DNA of 64,000 nt from Gammaproteobacteria bacterium (lineage in GTDB: Bacteria > Pseudomonadota > Gammaproteobacteria > Pseudomonadales > Pseudohongiellaceae), in the NCBI GenBank assembly GCA_018661465.1, contig JABJIC010000028.1:124001-188000 (forward strand). The letters run 5' to 3'. This document shows positions 55,843 through 64,000 of the stretch, piece by piece; within the stretch, counting starts at the first letter, position 1, and every line of letters begins with the position of its first letter. A program made the translations under genes and the position numbers. The notes under the pieces are model-generated. The model saw only the letters and a list, made by a program, of their open reading frames with translations. It was not told the origin of the DNA and did not search any database.

Positions 55843-56325
55843 TTATTCGAAAGGCTTGTGGGATTTCGGAACTATCACCACCTTGGTCGAAGACAGCTTG
55901 TCATGAATGGCATCACCGTTCTTGTCTACATAAATCCATAGAAAACCAATTCCCAGCAGAAAAAACGAAGGCCATGCGGCAAAGAATCGAATCAGGCCTT
56001 GCTTAAGGGTCATCAAGTTACCGTCCAAATCTTCTGCCTTCATTTTCCAGGCAATCATCCCCAGAGTCTGTCCAGACTGAGTCCAGAACCAGATATAAAA
56101 ACCTGCAGCGCTTGCCGTCATGAGAATGAAGAGAATATTGCTAAGTAGGGGGTCAGTCTGAACTTGTCCATCTATCAATTGATTGGTGTCGGGGCCTGCA
56201 ATAATTTGCAGAATGAATCCCAATATCATCCACACCGCAGCAACCAAAAAACTATCATAGAGCAGAGCCGCCAGGCGCCGCAGTAGACCGGCACGAGGCA
56301 GAGTGTCAGAACTTGATTCAGTCAA
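55843..56325 (-). CDS. RDD family membrane protein
   Basis: 160 residues. The RDD domain is seen as LPRAGLLRRLAALLYDSFLV at the start (Arg and Asp of the family name) and GQTLGMIAWKMKAEDLDG later, with three to four membrane segments. Function unknown; commonly near lptFG in related genomes. Confidence 0.9.
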   Translation of the reverse strand: MTESSSDTLPRAGLLRRLAALLYDSFLVAAVWMILGFILQIIAGPDTNQLIDGQVQTDPLLSNILFILMTASAAGFYIWFWTQSGQTLGMIAWKMKAEDLDGNLMTLKQGLIRFFAAWPSFFLLGIGFLWIYVDKNGDAIHDKLSSTKVVIVPKSHKPFE

Positions 56326-56424
56326 AAGAGTGTTTCCTGTTTGTTGCTATGAACTAATTTAAACACTATTTAGCTGGTTGTTTGCTTACTATTTTGCTTT
56401 CAATTTTGAGTAGAACTTTGCCCA

Positions 56425-57855
56425 CTACAGCTCTTTAACAGCCTGAATCAATTCGCTAGCTGCTTTTTGACCATCGCCAAAAAGCATCTTGGTGTTGTCG
56501 GCGAAGAATAAGGGATTTTCAACACCCGAGAATCCAGCACCACGGCCACGTTTGATGACAATTACATTATCAGCTTCTATAGCATCGAGAATAGGCATGC
56601 CATAAAGAGGGCTGCTGGTGTCATTCTTGGCCGATGGATTAACCACATCGTTAGCCCCGATCACCAAAGCAACTGTAGTGTTCTTGAAGTCGGCGTTAAC
56701 ATCTTCCATGTCATAGATCATGTCATAGGGAACTCCGGCCTCTGCTAGAAGCACATTCATATGTCCCGGCATACGACCTGCAACCGGGTGAATGGCAAAT
56801 TTAACTGTTACACCTTTCTCGGTCAGTAATTGAGTCAGTTCCCAAATTTTGTGCTGTGCCTGTGCTACCGCCATGCCGTAGCCAGGAATAATGACAACTT
56901 GACTAGCGAAGGACATCAGAATGCCAGCGTCCTGGGCCTGAATTTCCTTCATGACACCTTCGCTGCCATCTCCCGTTGCAGCAGCGGCGTCCGTGCCGAC
57001 ACCGGCAAAGAATACATTGGCTACTGAGCGGTTCATGGCAACTGCCATTAATTGGGTTAGCAAGCTGCCCGCCGATCCAACTACGATTCCCGCAATAATC
57101 ATCGCTGCATTGCCGAGAACGTAGCCCTCAAATCCCACAGCCAGGCCGGTTAGGGCATTGAACAATGAAATAATCACCGGCATATCTGCGCCACCGACAG
57201 GGACGGTAATGAAGACGCCGAGAACAAGAGCTAGCGCGTAGAAAATAATAATAGTGTTGAGGTCGGCACTGAAATAGATCGAAGCGGCGAAACCAACTGT
57301 GATAATGGCCAATACTGCGTTTACCAGATGTTGCTTGGGTAAGAGCTTGCTTCGATTAAGTCGGCCATCCAGTTTTGCCCAAGCGATGATGCTTCCACTG
57401 AAGGATATGGTGCCGATTATTGCACCCAGAATTCCCAAGATGGCGACATCGGGTCCGAGAATATCGGAAATGCTTGTGCTACCGGTGAGGTCGTGGGATG
57501 CCTCTGTGCGAGCCTTGAGGATTTCCACAGCGGCGATAGCGGCGGCCGCGCCACCTCCCATGCCGTTGTACATGGCAATCATTTGGGGCATGTCTGTCAT
57601 CGCGACATTCTTGCCGCTATACCAGGCATAGCCGCCGCCAATCACGATGGCGATGACGATTAACGCAATATTAGTTATAGCCTGATCGCTGTCGATTATT
57701 TCTGGCACCATAAAAGTTACCAGAGTGGCGAGCACCATGCCGGCACCAGCCCATACTATGCCGCGTCTTGCGGTGACAGGAGAACTCATCTGTTTCAGGC
57801 CGAGGATAAACAGAACGGCAGCGACCATATAGGAGGCTTGGATTATAGTTTCCAT
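56425..57855 (-). CDS. pntB: NAD(P) transhydrogenase subunit beta
   Basis: 476 residues. Membrane helices fill the N-terminal ~280 residues; the C-terminal NADP(H) domain has VVIIPGYGMAVAQAQH, FAIHPVAGRMPGHMNVLLAEA and VALVIGANDVVNPSA. It transfers hydride between NADH and NADP coupled to proton entry. Starts one base before the end of the pntAB gene, in one operon. Confidence 0.97.
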   Translation of the reverse strand: METIIQASYMVAAVLFILGLKQMSSPVTARRGIVWAGAGMVLATLVTFMVPEIIDSDQAITNIALIVIAIVIGGGYAWYSGKNVAMTDMPQMIAMYNGMGGGAAAAIAAVEILKARTEASHDLTGSTSISDILGPDVAILGILGAIIGTISFSGSIIAWAKLDGRLNRSKLLPKQHLVNAVLAIITVGFAASIYFSADLNTIIIFYALALVLGVFITVPVGGADMPVIISLFNALTGLAVGFEGYVLGNAAMIIAGIVVGSAGSLLTQLMAVAMNRSVANVFFAGVGTDAAAATGDGSEGVMKEIQAQDAGILMSFASQVVIIPGYGMAVAQAQHKIWELTQLLTEKGVTVKFAIHPVAGRMPGHMNVLLAEAGVPYDMIYDMEDVNADFKNTTVALVIGANDVVNPSAKNDTSSPLYGMPILDAIEADNVIVIKRGRGAGFSGVENPLFFADNTKMLFGDGQKAASELIQAVKEL

Positions 57856-58161
57856 TTAAGCACCCTCTCCATCAGTCTCTTTCTTGCTGGGCTTAAACAT
57901 TTCCAGCATGCGTTCAGTAACAACGTAGCCACCAACAGCATTACCTGCACCAAGTAAGACGGCGAGAAAACCGATTACTTGTTCAGTTGTAGATTCGGCA
58001 ATTCCCAGTGCAAACATTGCACCTACCAGAACGATACCGTGAACAAAGTTAGAGCCAGACATTAATGGTGTGTGCAGAATGACCGGAACCTTGCTAATTA
58101 TTTCGTAGCCAGTAAAACCGGCCAGCATAAAAATATAGATTGCAGCGAGACCTTCTATCAT
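57856..58161 (-). CDS. pntAB: NAD(P) transhydrogenase membrane subunit alpha-2
   Basis: 101 residues with three to four membrane helices (IFMLAGFTGYEIISKVPVILHTPL is characteristic). This is the C-terminal membrane part that is fused to PntA in E. coli but separate here, as in Rhodospirillum. Shares one base with the pntAA stop. Confidence 0.95.
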   Translation of the reverse strand: MIEGLAAIYIFMLAGFTGYEIISKVPVILHTPLMSGSNFVHGIVLVGAMFALGIAESTTEQVIGFLAVLLGAGNAVGGYVVTERMLEMFKPSKKETDGEGA

Positions 58162-59291
58162 TAGGAAGCTCCTTCTAATTGTTCTTTGATGCCGGCATGA
58201 TGAATAGCGCCGCCATGGGTAATTAGGCTGCCAGTAATGATTTCATCTTCGAGATCAATATTGATTGCCCCTTCTTGAATCAAGAGTTCCAGAAAGTTCT
58301 GTAAATTTTTGGCATAAAGCTCGCTGGCATGATTGGCGACCATGCTCGGCACATTGATAGGGCCATATATTTTTATACCTTGATGAATAACAGTTTCTCC
58401 GGCCTTGGTGAGTTCGCAATTGCCACCACCTTCGGCAGCTAAATCCACAATAACCGAGCCTCCGCGCATGCCTTCTACCATCGCAGTGCTGATGATGCGT
58501 GGAGATGCTCTTCCAGGTATGGCCGCCGTAGTTACGATGACATCTGATGCTGCTACGTGCTTGGCCAGGATTTCTTGTTGTTGTTGTTTCTCATCTTCGG
58601 TGAGCTCGCGAGCGTAACCACCTTCACCCTCGGCCTTGATTTCAATGTCGACGAATTTGGCGCCAAGGGATTCAACCTGTTCCTTTGTTGCAGCTCTGAC
58701 ATCGTAGCCTTCGACTATGGCGCCCAGTCGCCGGGCAGTGGCGATCGCTTGGAGACCTGCAACGCCTGCACCAATAATTAGTATCTTGGAAGGTCGAATG
58801 GTGCCAGCAGCTGTAGTGAGCATAGGGAAAAACTTGCCAAGGATATTACTGGCCAGTAGTACCGCCTTGTAACCGGCAATTGAAGCTTGTGAGGAGAGGG
58901 CATCCATGGCTTGAGCTCGGGAAATGCGAGGTATCAGCTCCATGGAAAATGCGCTGATGTTTTTCTGCGCCAGTTTCGTAAAGCGATCCAGGTCCGAATG
59001 AGGGTTCAGATATCCGATGAGGACGGACCCTTCCTTTAGCTGGTCGACTTGCTCATCGCTTGGGGGATTAACCATCAGATTTATGTCCGCTTTTCCTAAC
59101 AACTCGGCGCTGTCAGCGACAATATTCGCGACTTCATAATCCTTGTCGAAGAAACCGGCAGCTTCGCCGGCGGAAGATTGGATATTTATCTGTAAATCAT
59201 CCGTTGCCAGTCTTTTTGCAACGTCCGGTACCAGTGCCACTCGCTGTTCGTCTTGGCGAACCTCTTTGGGCACACAGATCTGAATTGCCAT
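58161..59291 (-). CDS. pntAA: NAD(P) transhydrogenase NAD-binding subunit alpha-1
   Basis: 376 residues from the ATG at 59291 with GAGG five bases upstream; the frame extends upstream but lacks sites. PKEVRQDEQRVALVPDVAKRL and the NAD loop ILIIGAGVAGLQAIATARRLGA are complete. First gene of pntAA-pntAB-pntB. Confidence 0.96.
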   Translation of the reverse strand: MAIQICVPKEVRQDEQRVALVPDVAKRLATDDLQINIQSSAGEAAGFFDKDYEVANIVADSAELLGKADINLMVNPPSDEQVDQLKEGSVLIGYLNPHSDLDRFTKLAQKNISAFSMELIPRISRAQAMDALSSQASIAGYKAVLLASNILGKFFPMLTTAAGTIRPSKILIIGAGVAGLQAIATARRLGAIVEGYDVRAATKEQVESLGAKFVDIEIKAEGEGGYARELTEDEKQQQQEILAKHVAASDVIVTTAAIPGRASPRIISTAMVEGMRGGSVIVDLAAEGGGNCELTKAGETVIHQGIKIYGPINVPSMVANHASELYAKNLQNFLELLIQEGAINIDLEDEIITGSLITHGGAIHHAGIKEQLEGAS

Positions 59292-59510
59292 AGAAACCTC
59301 AAATACTCTGCTTGCGTCAGTTTTTGTACTATTTTGCGTGCAGGGCGCAGTATATAACGATCTCAATCTAGTGCAACTGCGTTCAAATGTGACAATCCGG
59401 TTTATTGTAGGCCTTAGTTCTTGCTAGAATCCGACCCCCGCTGAAAATAAGCCAAGTCGAGGCTGAGCGCCAAACCTGGCCTGTTTTGAAGCGGAACCAG
59501 GAAAAACATC

Positions 59511-61058
59511 ATGAGTACCGAACAAACTGTCCGTCATATCAGCTTGTTAGACACTACGCTGCGTGACGGTGAGCAAACCCAGGGCGTTTCTTTCTCCGCT
59601 AATGAGAAGGTGAATATCGCCAGATCCTTACTGCAATCTCTTAAAGTCGATCGAATAGAGGTGGCTTCTGCCTGCGTGTCTGATGGCGAAAAAGAAGCTG
59701 TGTTACGAATTACACAGTGGGCGGCATCGGAAGGCTTGGATGATCGCGTGGAAGTGCTGGGTTTTGTCGATCACAAACGTAGTGTGGATTGGGTTAAATC
59801 TGCAGGCGGCAAGGTCATCAACCTATTAGCCAAGGGCAGCGAAAAGCACTGTCGCGAACAATTGGGCAAAACACTCGAAGGACATATTGAGGGAATCAGG
59901 GATACAGTAGCCTACGCTCACGAACAAGGGCTAGTGGTAAACATGTATTTGGAAGACTGGTCCAATGGCTATCAGGACAGTAAAGATTATGTATTTGGTC
60001 TAATGAAAGGTACCAGTGATATGGGTATCAATCACTACCTGCTTCCCGATACCCTTGGGGTGATGTCTCCTCTGGAAGTACATGACGCATTAACGGAAAT
60101 GATGGTTAAGTTCCCGGATCAGCATTTCGATTTTCATCCCCATAATGACTACGGTCTGGCTACGGCGAATGTGATGGCCGCGGTAAATGCGGGAATTAAT
60201 TCAATCCACTGCACGGTAAATTGTCTCGGAGAGAGAGCAGGAAACGCTTCTCTGGCAGAGGTGGCAGTGGTGCTTAAAGATAAATTAGGCTTGCAGCTCT
60301 CTATAGATGAAACCCGTATAGCCGTTGTTAGTCGTATGGTTGAGAATTTTTCCGGCAAATGGATTGCGGCCAATACTCCTGTTGTGGGCGCAGATGTTTT
60401 TACCCAGACAGCAGGTATTCATGCCGATGGCGACTTGAAAGGTAATCTCTACGTTACTCGACTAAGCCCGGAACGATTCGCCCGTAAACGGGTATATGCC
60501 TTGGGCAAGATGAGCGGAAAAGCTTCGCTTATAAATAACCTGGAAGAGTTGGGTATTTCCCTGTCCAAGGAAGATCAGGCGAAAGTATTGAAGCGAGTTG
60601 TGGAGCTTGGGGATTCCAAACAATCCATTTCTTCTGAAGACCTGCCATTCATCATCGCCGATGTGATGGAGAGTAAGGAGTATCACCACATCAGCCTGCT
60701 GAATTGCTATATAAATAGTGGTTTGAACGTTGACAGTACGGCCAGCGTTCGCGTCGAGCTTGAAGGAGAAGAAGCTCAGGCATCAGGTTCAGGGAATGGC
60801 GGCTTTGCAGCGTTCTTCGACGCCATTGAAAAAATTCTCGGCCCCCGAGAATTCGAGATGCCAGCCTTGGTAGATTACGAAGTACATATCCCGCGGGGTG
60901 GAAAAACCAGTGCTCTCACTGAGTGTATTATCAGTTGGGAAATTGGCGAGCAGGAATTCAAGACCAGAGGAGTAGACTCAAATCAGGTGCTGGCAGCGGT
61001 TAAAGCCACCATGCGTATGATTAATCTGAGGATGCACAGTGCAAATCAGCTAGGCTGA
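59511..61058 (+). CDS. Alpha-isopropylmalate/citramalate synthase family protein
   Basis: 515 residues. DRE-TIM fold: LLDTTLRDGEQTQG with the R-D-G-E-Q catalytic start, DFHPHNDYGLATANVMAAVNAG (metal His pair), and VNCLGERAGNASLAEVA. The C-terminal ~120 residues form the LeuA-type regulatory domain. It joins an acyl-CoA with a keto acid; whether pyruvate (citramalate) or 2-ketoisovalerate (isopropylmalate) cannot be told, although it faces leuB. It is transcribed toward leuB, not in operon with it. Confidence 0.8.
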   Translation: MSTEQTVRHISLLDTTLRDGEQTQGVSFSANEKVNIARSLLQSLKVDRIEVASACVSDGEKEAVLRITQWAASEGLDDRVEVLGFVDHKRSVDWVKSAGGKVINLLAKGSEKHCREQLGKTLEGHIEGIRDTVAYAHEQGLVVNMYLEDWSNGYQDSKDYVFGLMKGTSDMGINHYLLPDTLGVMSPLEVHDALTEMMVKFPDQHFDFHPHNDYGLATANVMAAVNAGINSIHCTVNCLGERAGNASLAEVAVVLKDKLGLQLSIDETRIAVVSRMVENFSGKWIAANTPVVGADVFTQTAGIHADGDLKGNLYVTRLSPERFARKRVYALGKMSGKASLINNLEELGISLSKEDQAKVLKRVVELGDSKQSISSEDLPFIIADVMESKEYHHISLLNCYINSGLNVDSTASVRVELEGEEAQASGSGNGGFAAFFDAIEKILGPREFEMPALVDYEVHIPRGGKTSALTECIISWEIGEQEFKTRGVDSNQVLAAVKATMRMINLRMHSANQLG

Positions 61059-61105
61059 TTGCGCACCCTTATTTTCCTATTAGCTTAGTCTAAGTCGCTT
61101 CACTC

Positions 61106-62212
61106 TTAAGCGATGGGAGTCTTGCTTAACTCTTCCACCACCAGATCACCGAATGCATCTGTGCTAATCATGTTTACACCACTTCCTGGTTTTGACAGGT
61201 CCGAAGTGGAGTTTCCCTGAGCGAATACACTTTGCATGGCATGCCATACATTGCGCGATTCCTGCTCCATGTTGAAACTCATTTCTAACATCATGGCCAC
61301 TGAGCCAATCATAGAGTAGGGGTTAGCGATAGACTGTCCGGCAATGTCAGGAGCCGAACCATGGGAAGGTTCGTAATAAGCTTTGTCTGGACCTAGACAG
61401 GCAGATGGCATTAGTCCGAGAGAGCCAAGAATTCCTCCACCCTGGTCACTCAGGATATCGCCGAACATATTTTCCATAACCATAACGTCAAATTGACCAG
61501 GATTTAGACAGAGGTATGTCGCAGCGGCGTCTACCAATATATGTTTGATCTCGACATCGGGATAATCCTGTCCGACTTCACCCATAACTTCATTCCACAG
61601 CACACTGGATTTGAGGACATTTGATTTATGGATGTTGTGTAATACTTTCTTTCGCTTTTGAGCAGTCTCAAACGCCACCTTGGCTATTGCAGCGATCTGG
61701 TCTTCGTCATATTCAAGGCTTTCAGTTACGTAGCGTCTGCCTTTATCGTTGATGCCGGTTTCCTTTTTGCCAAAGTAGAGCCCACCCACCAATTCGCGAA
61801 TAATAATGAAATCAATTCCATCGCCAATAATTTCGGGTTTTAGTGGAGAGAAATGTGCGAGGCTCTTTGGTAGATAAACTGGGCGGATATTTGCAAAAGT
61901 ATTATAGCGTCGACGCAGCGGCAGCAGGGCGCCACGCTCTGGTTGCATATCTACAGGAATTTTCTTGGATTCTTCATGGCTGAGTCCGATAGGACCTTTC
62001 AAAATGGCATCAGCTTCATCGCATAACTGTTTTGTCACGTCAGGAAACGGATGACCATGTTCGAAATAGGCGCTGGCTCCGAAAGAGCCATGAATCAATT
62101 CAAAATCAATATTGTTGCGGGACGATACCAGTTCCAGGATTTTAATGGCTTCAGCCATTATTTCTGGTCCAATGCCATCTCCATCCAGAAGCGCGATTTT
62201 ATAGCTGCTCAT
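61106..62212 (-). CDS. leuB: 3-isopropylmalate dehydrogenase
   Basis: 368 residues. IALLDGDGIGPEIMAEAIKIL, LLPLRRRYNTFANIRP, ELVGGLYFGKKE and DIAGQSIANPYSMIGSVAMML are the family signatures. Oxidatively decarboxylates isopropylmalate (or a methylmalate relative) with NAD. Short GTGAGTAAA repeats lie in its upstream region. Confidence 0.93.
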   Translation of the reverse strand: MSSYKIALLDGDGIGPEIMAEAIKILELVSSRNNIDFELIHGSFGASAYFEHGHPFPDVTKQLCDEADAILKGPIGLSHEESKKIPVDMQPERGALLPLRRRYNTFANIRPVYLPKSLAHFSPLKPEIIGDGIDFIIIRELVGGLYFGKKETGINDKGRRYVTESLEYDEDQIAAIAKVAFETAQKRKKVLHNIHKSNVLKSSVLWNEVMGEVGQDYPDVEIKHILVDAAATYLCLNPGQFDVMVMENMFGDILSDQGGGILGSLGLMPSACLGPDKAYYEPSHGSAPDIAGQSIANPYSMIGSVAMMLEMSFNMEQESRNVWHAMQSVFAQGNSTSDLSKPGSGVNMISTDAFGDLVVEELSKTPIA

Positions 62213-62256
62213 GATTTTTCCTGTGCCTGATGGTTTGTCAGGTATTTTCGAATAGG

Positions 62257-62302
62257 GTGAGTAAATTCGAATGAGTGAGTAAATTTAAATAGGGTGAGTA
62301 AA
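62257..62302. repeat. Three GTGAGTAAA direct repeats upstream of leuB
   Basis: GTGAGTAAA occurs at 62257, 62275 and 62294, spaced 18 and 19 bases, 45-90 bases before the leuB start on the other strand. Could be a regulator site or a short tandem duplication. Confidence 0.6.
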
Positions 62303-62396
62303 AGAGGCGCGTAATTTACCATCGCAGCCTTATAGGAACAAGCGGCGAGGTATTGAGTATTTCTAGGGGAAAGCTAGTCGATATGGTGTTGGAGGT

Positions 62397-62552
62397 CTAA
62401 CCCAAGGCATCCAGGACAATTGATACCTGTCGGATAAAGATGAGCGTTAGAATTACCACGACGGTGTATACAACGCCATCACTCATTTCAAGACCAAAAA
62501 ATGTCTTCGACTTCTTCTCTTTATTCTCGTTGTTATCTTCGTCGAAACTCAT
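62397..62552 (-). CDS. 51-residue small membrane protein
   Basis: A clean ATG-to-TAG frame with GAGGG nine bases upstream. A charged N-terminal third (Asp/Glu then KEKKSK) leads to GLEMSDGVVYT and one hydrophobic helix (VVVILTLIFI). Protein-like composition and ribosome site make it likely real. No family recognised; no obvious partner. Confidence 0.7.
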   Translation of the reverse strand: MSFDEDNNENKEKKSKTFFGLEMSDGVVYTVVVILTLIFIRQVSIVLDALG

Positions 62553-62788
62553 TTGTTTCTACCCTCTATTCTTTCAGTCAGCCTTGAAGCTCAGCGGACA
62601 CACGAACTAAGTCTACACGACAGACTCCTACTAACACTATCGGCTTTTCTTAAGTAAGCTTCAGTTGCTTGTGAATCAATGGATCAATTCTATGCCAATT
62701 TGTCGCTGGAGCCCATCCCTTAAGGGCTTTATCTTCAATAATGCCTGTATATCATCGTTTTAATTATGCATCTTACAGCCGGCGAAGC

Positions 62789-63241
62789 TTAGGAGTTTAG
62801 GTAGGTTTTAAGAGAGTCCTGTAAGAAATAGCTCCAGCCTTCCTCACAACTGCTTCTGGAAAACTCTGGAATTTCTGCAGTAAAAGATTCCATTCCCTCA
62901 CTGGTAACGCGAAGACTGACAGTGGACTCTTTCTCGCTTAACTCGAAGGTGACTACTCCGGCCCCTGGATATTCGAGATATCTCCAATCGTACACAATCT
63001 TCTTTTTGGGGATTACTTCCAGTATTTTCCAGAGATGGGTGAATTGTCTTTCTCCAGCATCTACAAAGAAGCGGGTTTCAAAATCGGGCTCGGCAGAAAA
63101 TTCCGCTATGTCTTCAAAGAACCATTTGATCATCTGACGGTGCTCGGATATAGCGTTCCACAGTTGATCTATCGAGCATTGGTAGGACTGCTCGACAACG
63201 ATAGGTTTATGGCTTGATGCTGCTTCTCCATCTCTATTCAT
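62789..63241 (-). CDS. SRPBCC/AHSA1-like domain protein
   Basis: 150 residues. VVEQSYQCSIDQLWNAISE, then MIKWFF, GERQFTHLWKILEVIPKKKIVYDW and a C-terminal helix with EEGWSYFLQDSLKTYL give the full START/SRPBCC layout of the AHSA1 group. Binds a hydrophobic ligand or acts as Hsp90-activator-like; function unknown. Confidence 0.85.
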   Translation of the reverse strand: MNRDGEAASSHKPIVVEQSYQCSIDQLWNAISEHRQMIKWFFEDIAEFSAEPDFETRFFVDAGERQFTHLWKILEVIPKKKIVYDWRYLEYPGAGVVTFELSEKESTVSLRVTSEGMESFTAEIPEFSRSSCEEGWSYFLQDSLKTYLNS

Positions 63242-63266
63242 AAGACAGATTCCGCGTCAGGAAAGA

Positions 63267-63353
63267 TGGTACCAGTGGGCGGACTTGAACCGCCACTCCC
63301 GTGAAGGAACCGGATTTTGAATCCGGCGTGTCTACCAATTTCACCACACTGGC
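63267..63353 (-). tRNA. tRNA-Leu (anticodon CAA)
   Basis: 87 bases including encoded CCA (63267-63269). Acceptor stem GCCAGTG pairs with CACTGGT; D-loop GAAATTGGTAGACAC; anticodon stem-loop CCGGA-TTCAAAA-TCCGG with CAA; a long variable arm as expected for Leu; T arm GGCGGTTCAAGTCCGCC. Reads UUG codons. Confidence 0.95.
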
Positions 63354-63490
63354 ATTGCATCGAACTACTCGAATTTGCGTAGCTTGATAGTCAAAACTTT
63401 GCAAATTTTGGCAAGAATAAAAATCAATAGATGATTTAAAATATTCTTTTAAAACAATTGCTTGAATAATTTTAATTTTACACGCGATGT

Positions 63491-63529
63491 ACATTGGATC
63501 CTGCGTGTCTACCTATTGCACCATTCCGC
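63491..63529 (-). pseudogene. 5' half of a tRNA-Leu gene
   Basis: 39 bases matching the 5' part of tRNA-Leu: GCGGAATGGTGCAATAGG, then TAGACACGCAGGAT and CCAA, stopping after the CAA anticodon position. No 3' half follows in the 137 bases before the intact gene. Both lie downstream of the same promoter. Confidence 0.75.
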
Positions 63530-63571
63530 TAAGAGTCTAGGTAGCTTCTCTACTCCTTGAGAAGGGCGGCT

Positions 63572-63599
63572 ATTATAGCAGCTAGTTTCGAAGGCGCAA
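63572..63599 (-). promoter_or_regulatory. Stable-RNA promoter of the tRNA-Leu region
   Basis: Minus-strand TTGCGC (63594-63599), 16-base spacer, TATAAT (63572-63577), followed by the G/C-rich discriminator AGCCGCCC typical of tRNA and rRNA promoters. Confidence 0.75.
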
Positions 63600-63698
63600 T
63601 TGGAGGGTGCAATAAGCAGTCTGCGCGAATGATCTTTAAGGTTTGAGCAAATTTCTATAGTCTTGCACTCCTGATTTCTCCACTAATTGAGCCGAAGC

Positions 63699-64000
63699 AT
63701 GCAGCTGCAAGATTTCCATTTCGAATTACCTGACGATTTGATCGCAAATTTTCCTGTGGAGAAGCGCAGTTCCAGTAAATTGTTATGTCTGGATAGGCAG
63801 TCAGGACAAATTGAGCACAAGATTTTTAATCAGTTGCTGGACAGGATCGATAACAATGACCTCCTAGTTTTTAATAATACTCGAGTAATACCTGCCCGCG
63901 TATATGGTCATAAGGAGTCCGGTGGAAAGATTGAGCTGCTGATCGAGAGAGTGATGGAGAATGGGTGCTTACTTGCCCAGATAAAGGCGAGCAAGTCGCC
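63699..64000 (+). CDS. queA: S-adenosylmethionine:tRNA ribosyltransferase-isomerase, 5' part
   Basis: About 100 codons from the ATG at 63699 to the window edge. The N-terminus DFHFELPDDLIANFPVEKRSSS and LLVFNNTRVIPARVYGHKE are standard QueA sequence. It forms the epoxyqueuosine base in tRNA, in the cytoplasm. The remaining ~250 residues lie outside the window. Confidence 0.95.
   Translation, partial: MQLQDFHFELPDDLIANFPVEKRSSSKLLCLDRQSGQIEHKIFNQLLDRIDNNDLLVFNNTRVIPARVYGHKESGGKIELLIERVMENGCLLAQIKASKS

Noticed and set aside
63491..63529. Integration site of a mobile element
   Set aside because: The fragment is the 5' half of a tRNA, not the 3' end used by most integrases, and no integrase gene is present.

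Overview
The window reads as chromosomal DNA of a free-living, respiring, probably marine gammaproteobacterium with moderate GC (my impression is mid-40s percent, not computed). The evidence is gene order and content: pepA-holC-valS facing lptF-lptG, ribF-ileS-fkpB-ispH, a split pntAA-pntAB-pntB transhydrogenase, a glnK-amtB pair, a RegB/RegA redox two-component pair, and queA at the right edge. I cannot name the genus. There is no phage, insertion sequence, plasmid origin or CRISPR array.

Layout. 1-8191: a tightly packed plus-strand operon of a caspase/C13-like peptidase (5' end outside the window), a secreted TPR plus HExxH peptidase, DUF4159, a MoxR AAA+ ATPase, DUF58, and a BatA-type VWA membrane protein. 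8328-14983: an orphan secreted protein, an RND efflux permease with its adaptor, and an SDR oxidoreductase. 15000-24200: RegA/RegB, an unusual methyltransferase-like plus GNAT-like fusion, an acyl-CoA synthetase, a YbhB-type protein, a beta-solenoid-like repeat protein, a secreted metallo-beta-lactamase-fold hydrolase and a hotdog thioesterase, with strong hairpin terminators between several units. 24286-28822: amtB/glnK, an MFS transporter, a compact promoter-small ORF-terminator unit, and a bile-acid:sodium-symporter-family transporter.

28928-32875 looks like one small regulon: an ECF sigma factor, a zinc-finger anti-sigma factor and two DUF4252 exported proteins form an operon. The promoter-like element in front of the sigma gene (TGTAACTTTTTC, then CGTC, 16-base spacer) is repeated, with the same core and spacing, upstream of a BamE/SmpA-like lipoprotein. 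32896-38945: a YdeP-type molybdopterin oxidoreductase whose conserved N-terminus lies upstream of its first normal start codon, a small membrane protein, and a translationally overlapping ATP-grasp/dual acyltransferase pair that suggests aminolipid synthesis.

39063-63241 is mostly housekeeping: ribF, ileS, fkpB (lspA is missing from its usual place), ispH, an M1 aminopeptidase lipoprotein, a frameshifted secreted-protein gene, valS, holC, pepA, lptFG, an RDD protein, pnt genes, a citramalate/isopropylmalate synthase-like gene facing leuB, a 51-residue membrane protein and an SRPBCC protein. The right edge holds tRNA-Leu(CAA), the 5' half of a second tRNA-Leu, a strong stable-RNA-type promoter, and the start of queA.

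The strongest candidates for something undescribed are the ECF/DUF4252/lipoprotein regulon, the ATP-grasp plus dual-acyltransferase pair, the double-peptidase MoxR/VWA operon, and the small autonomous unit at 27532-27774.
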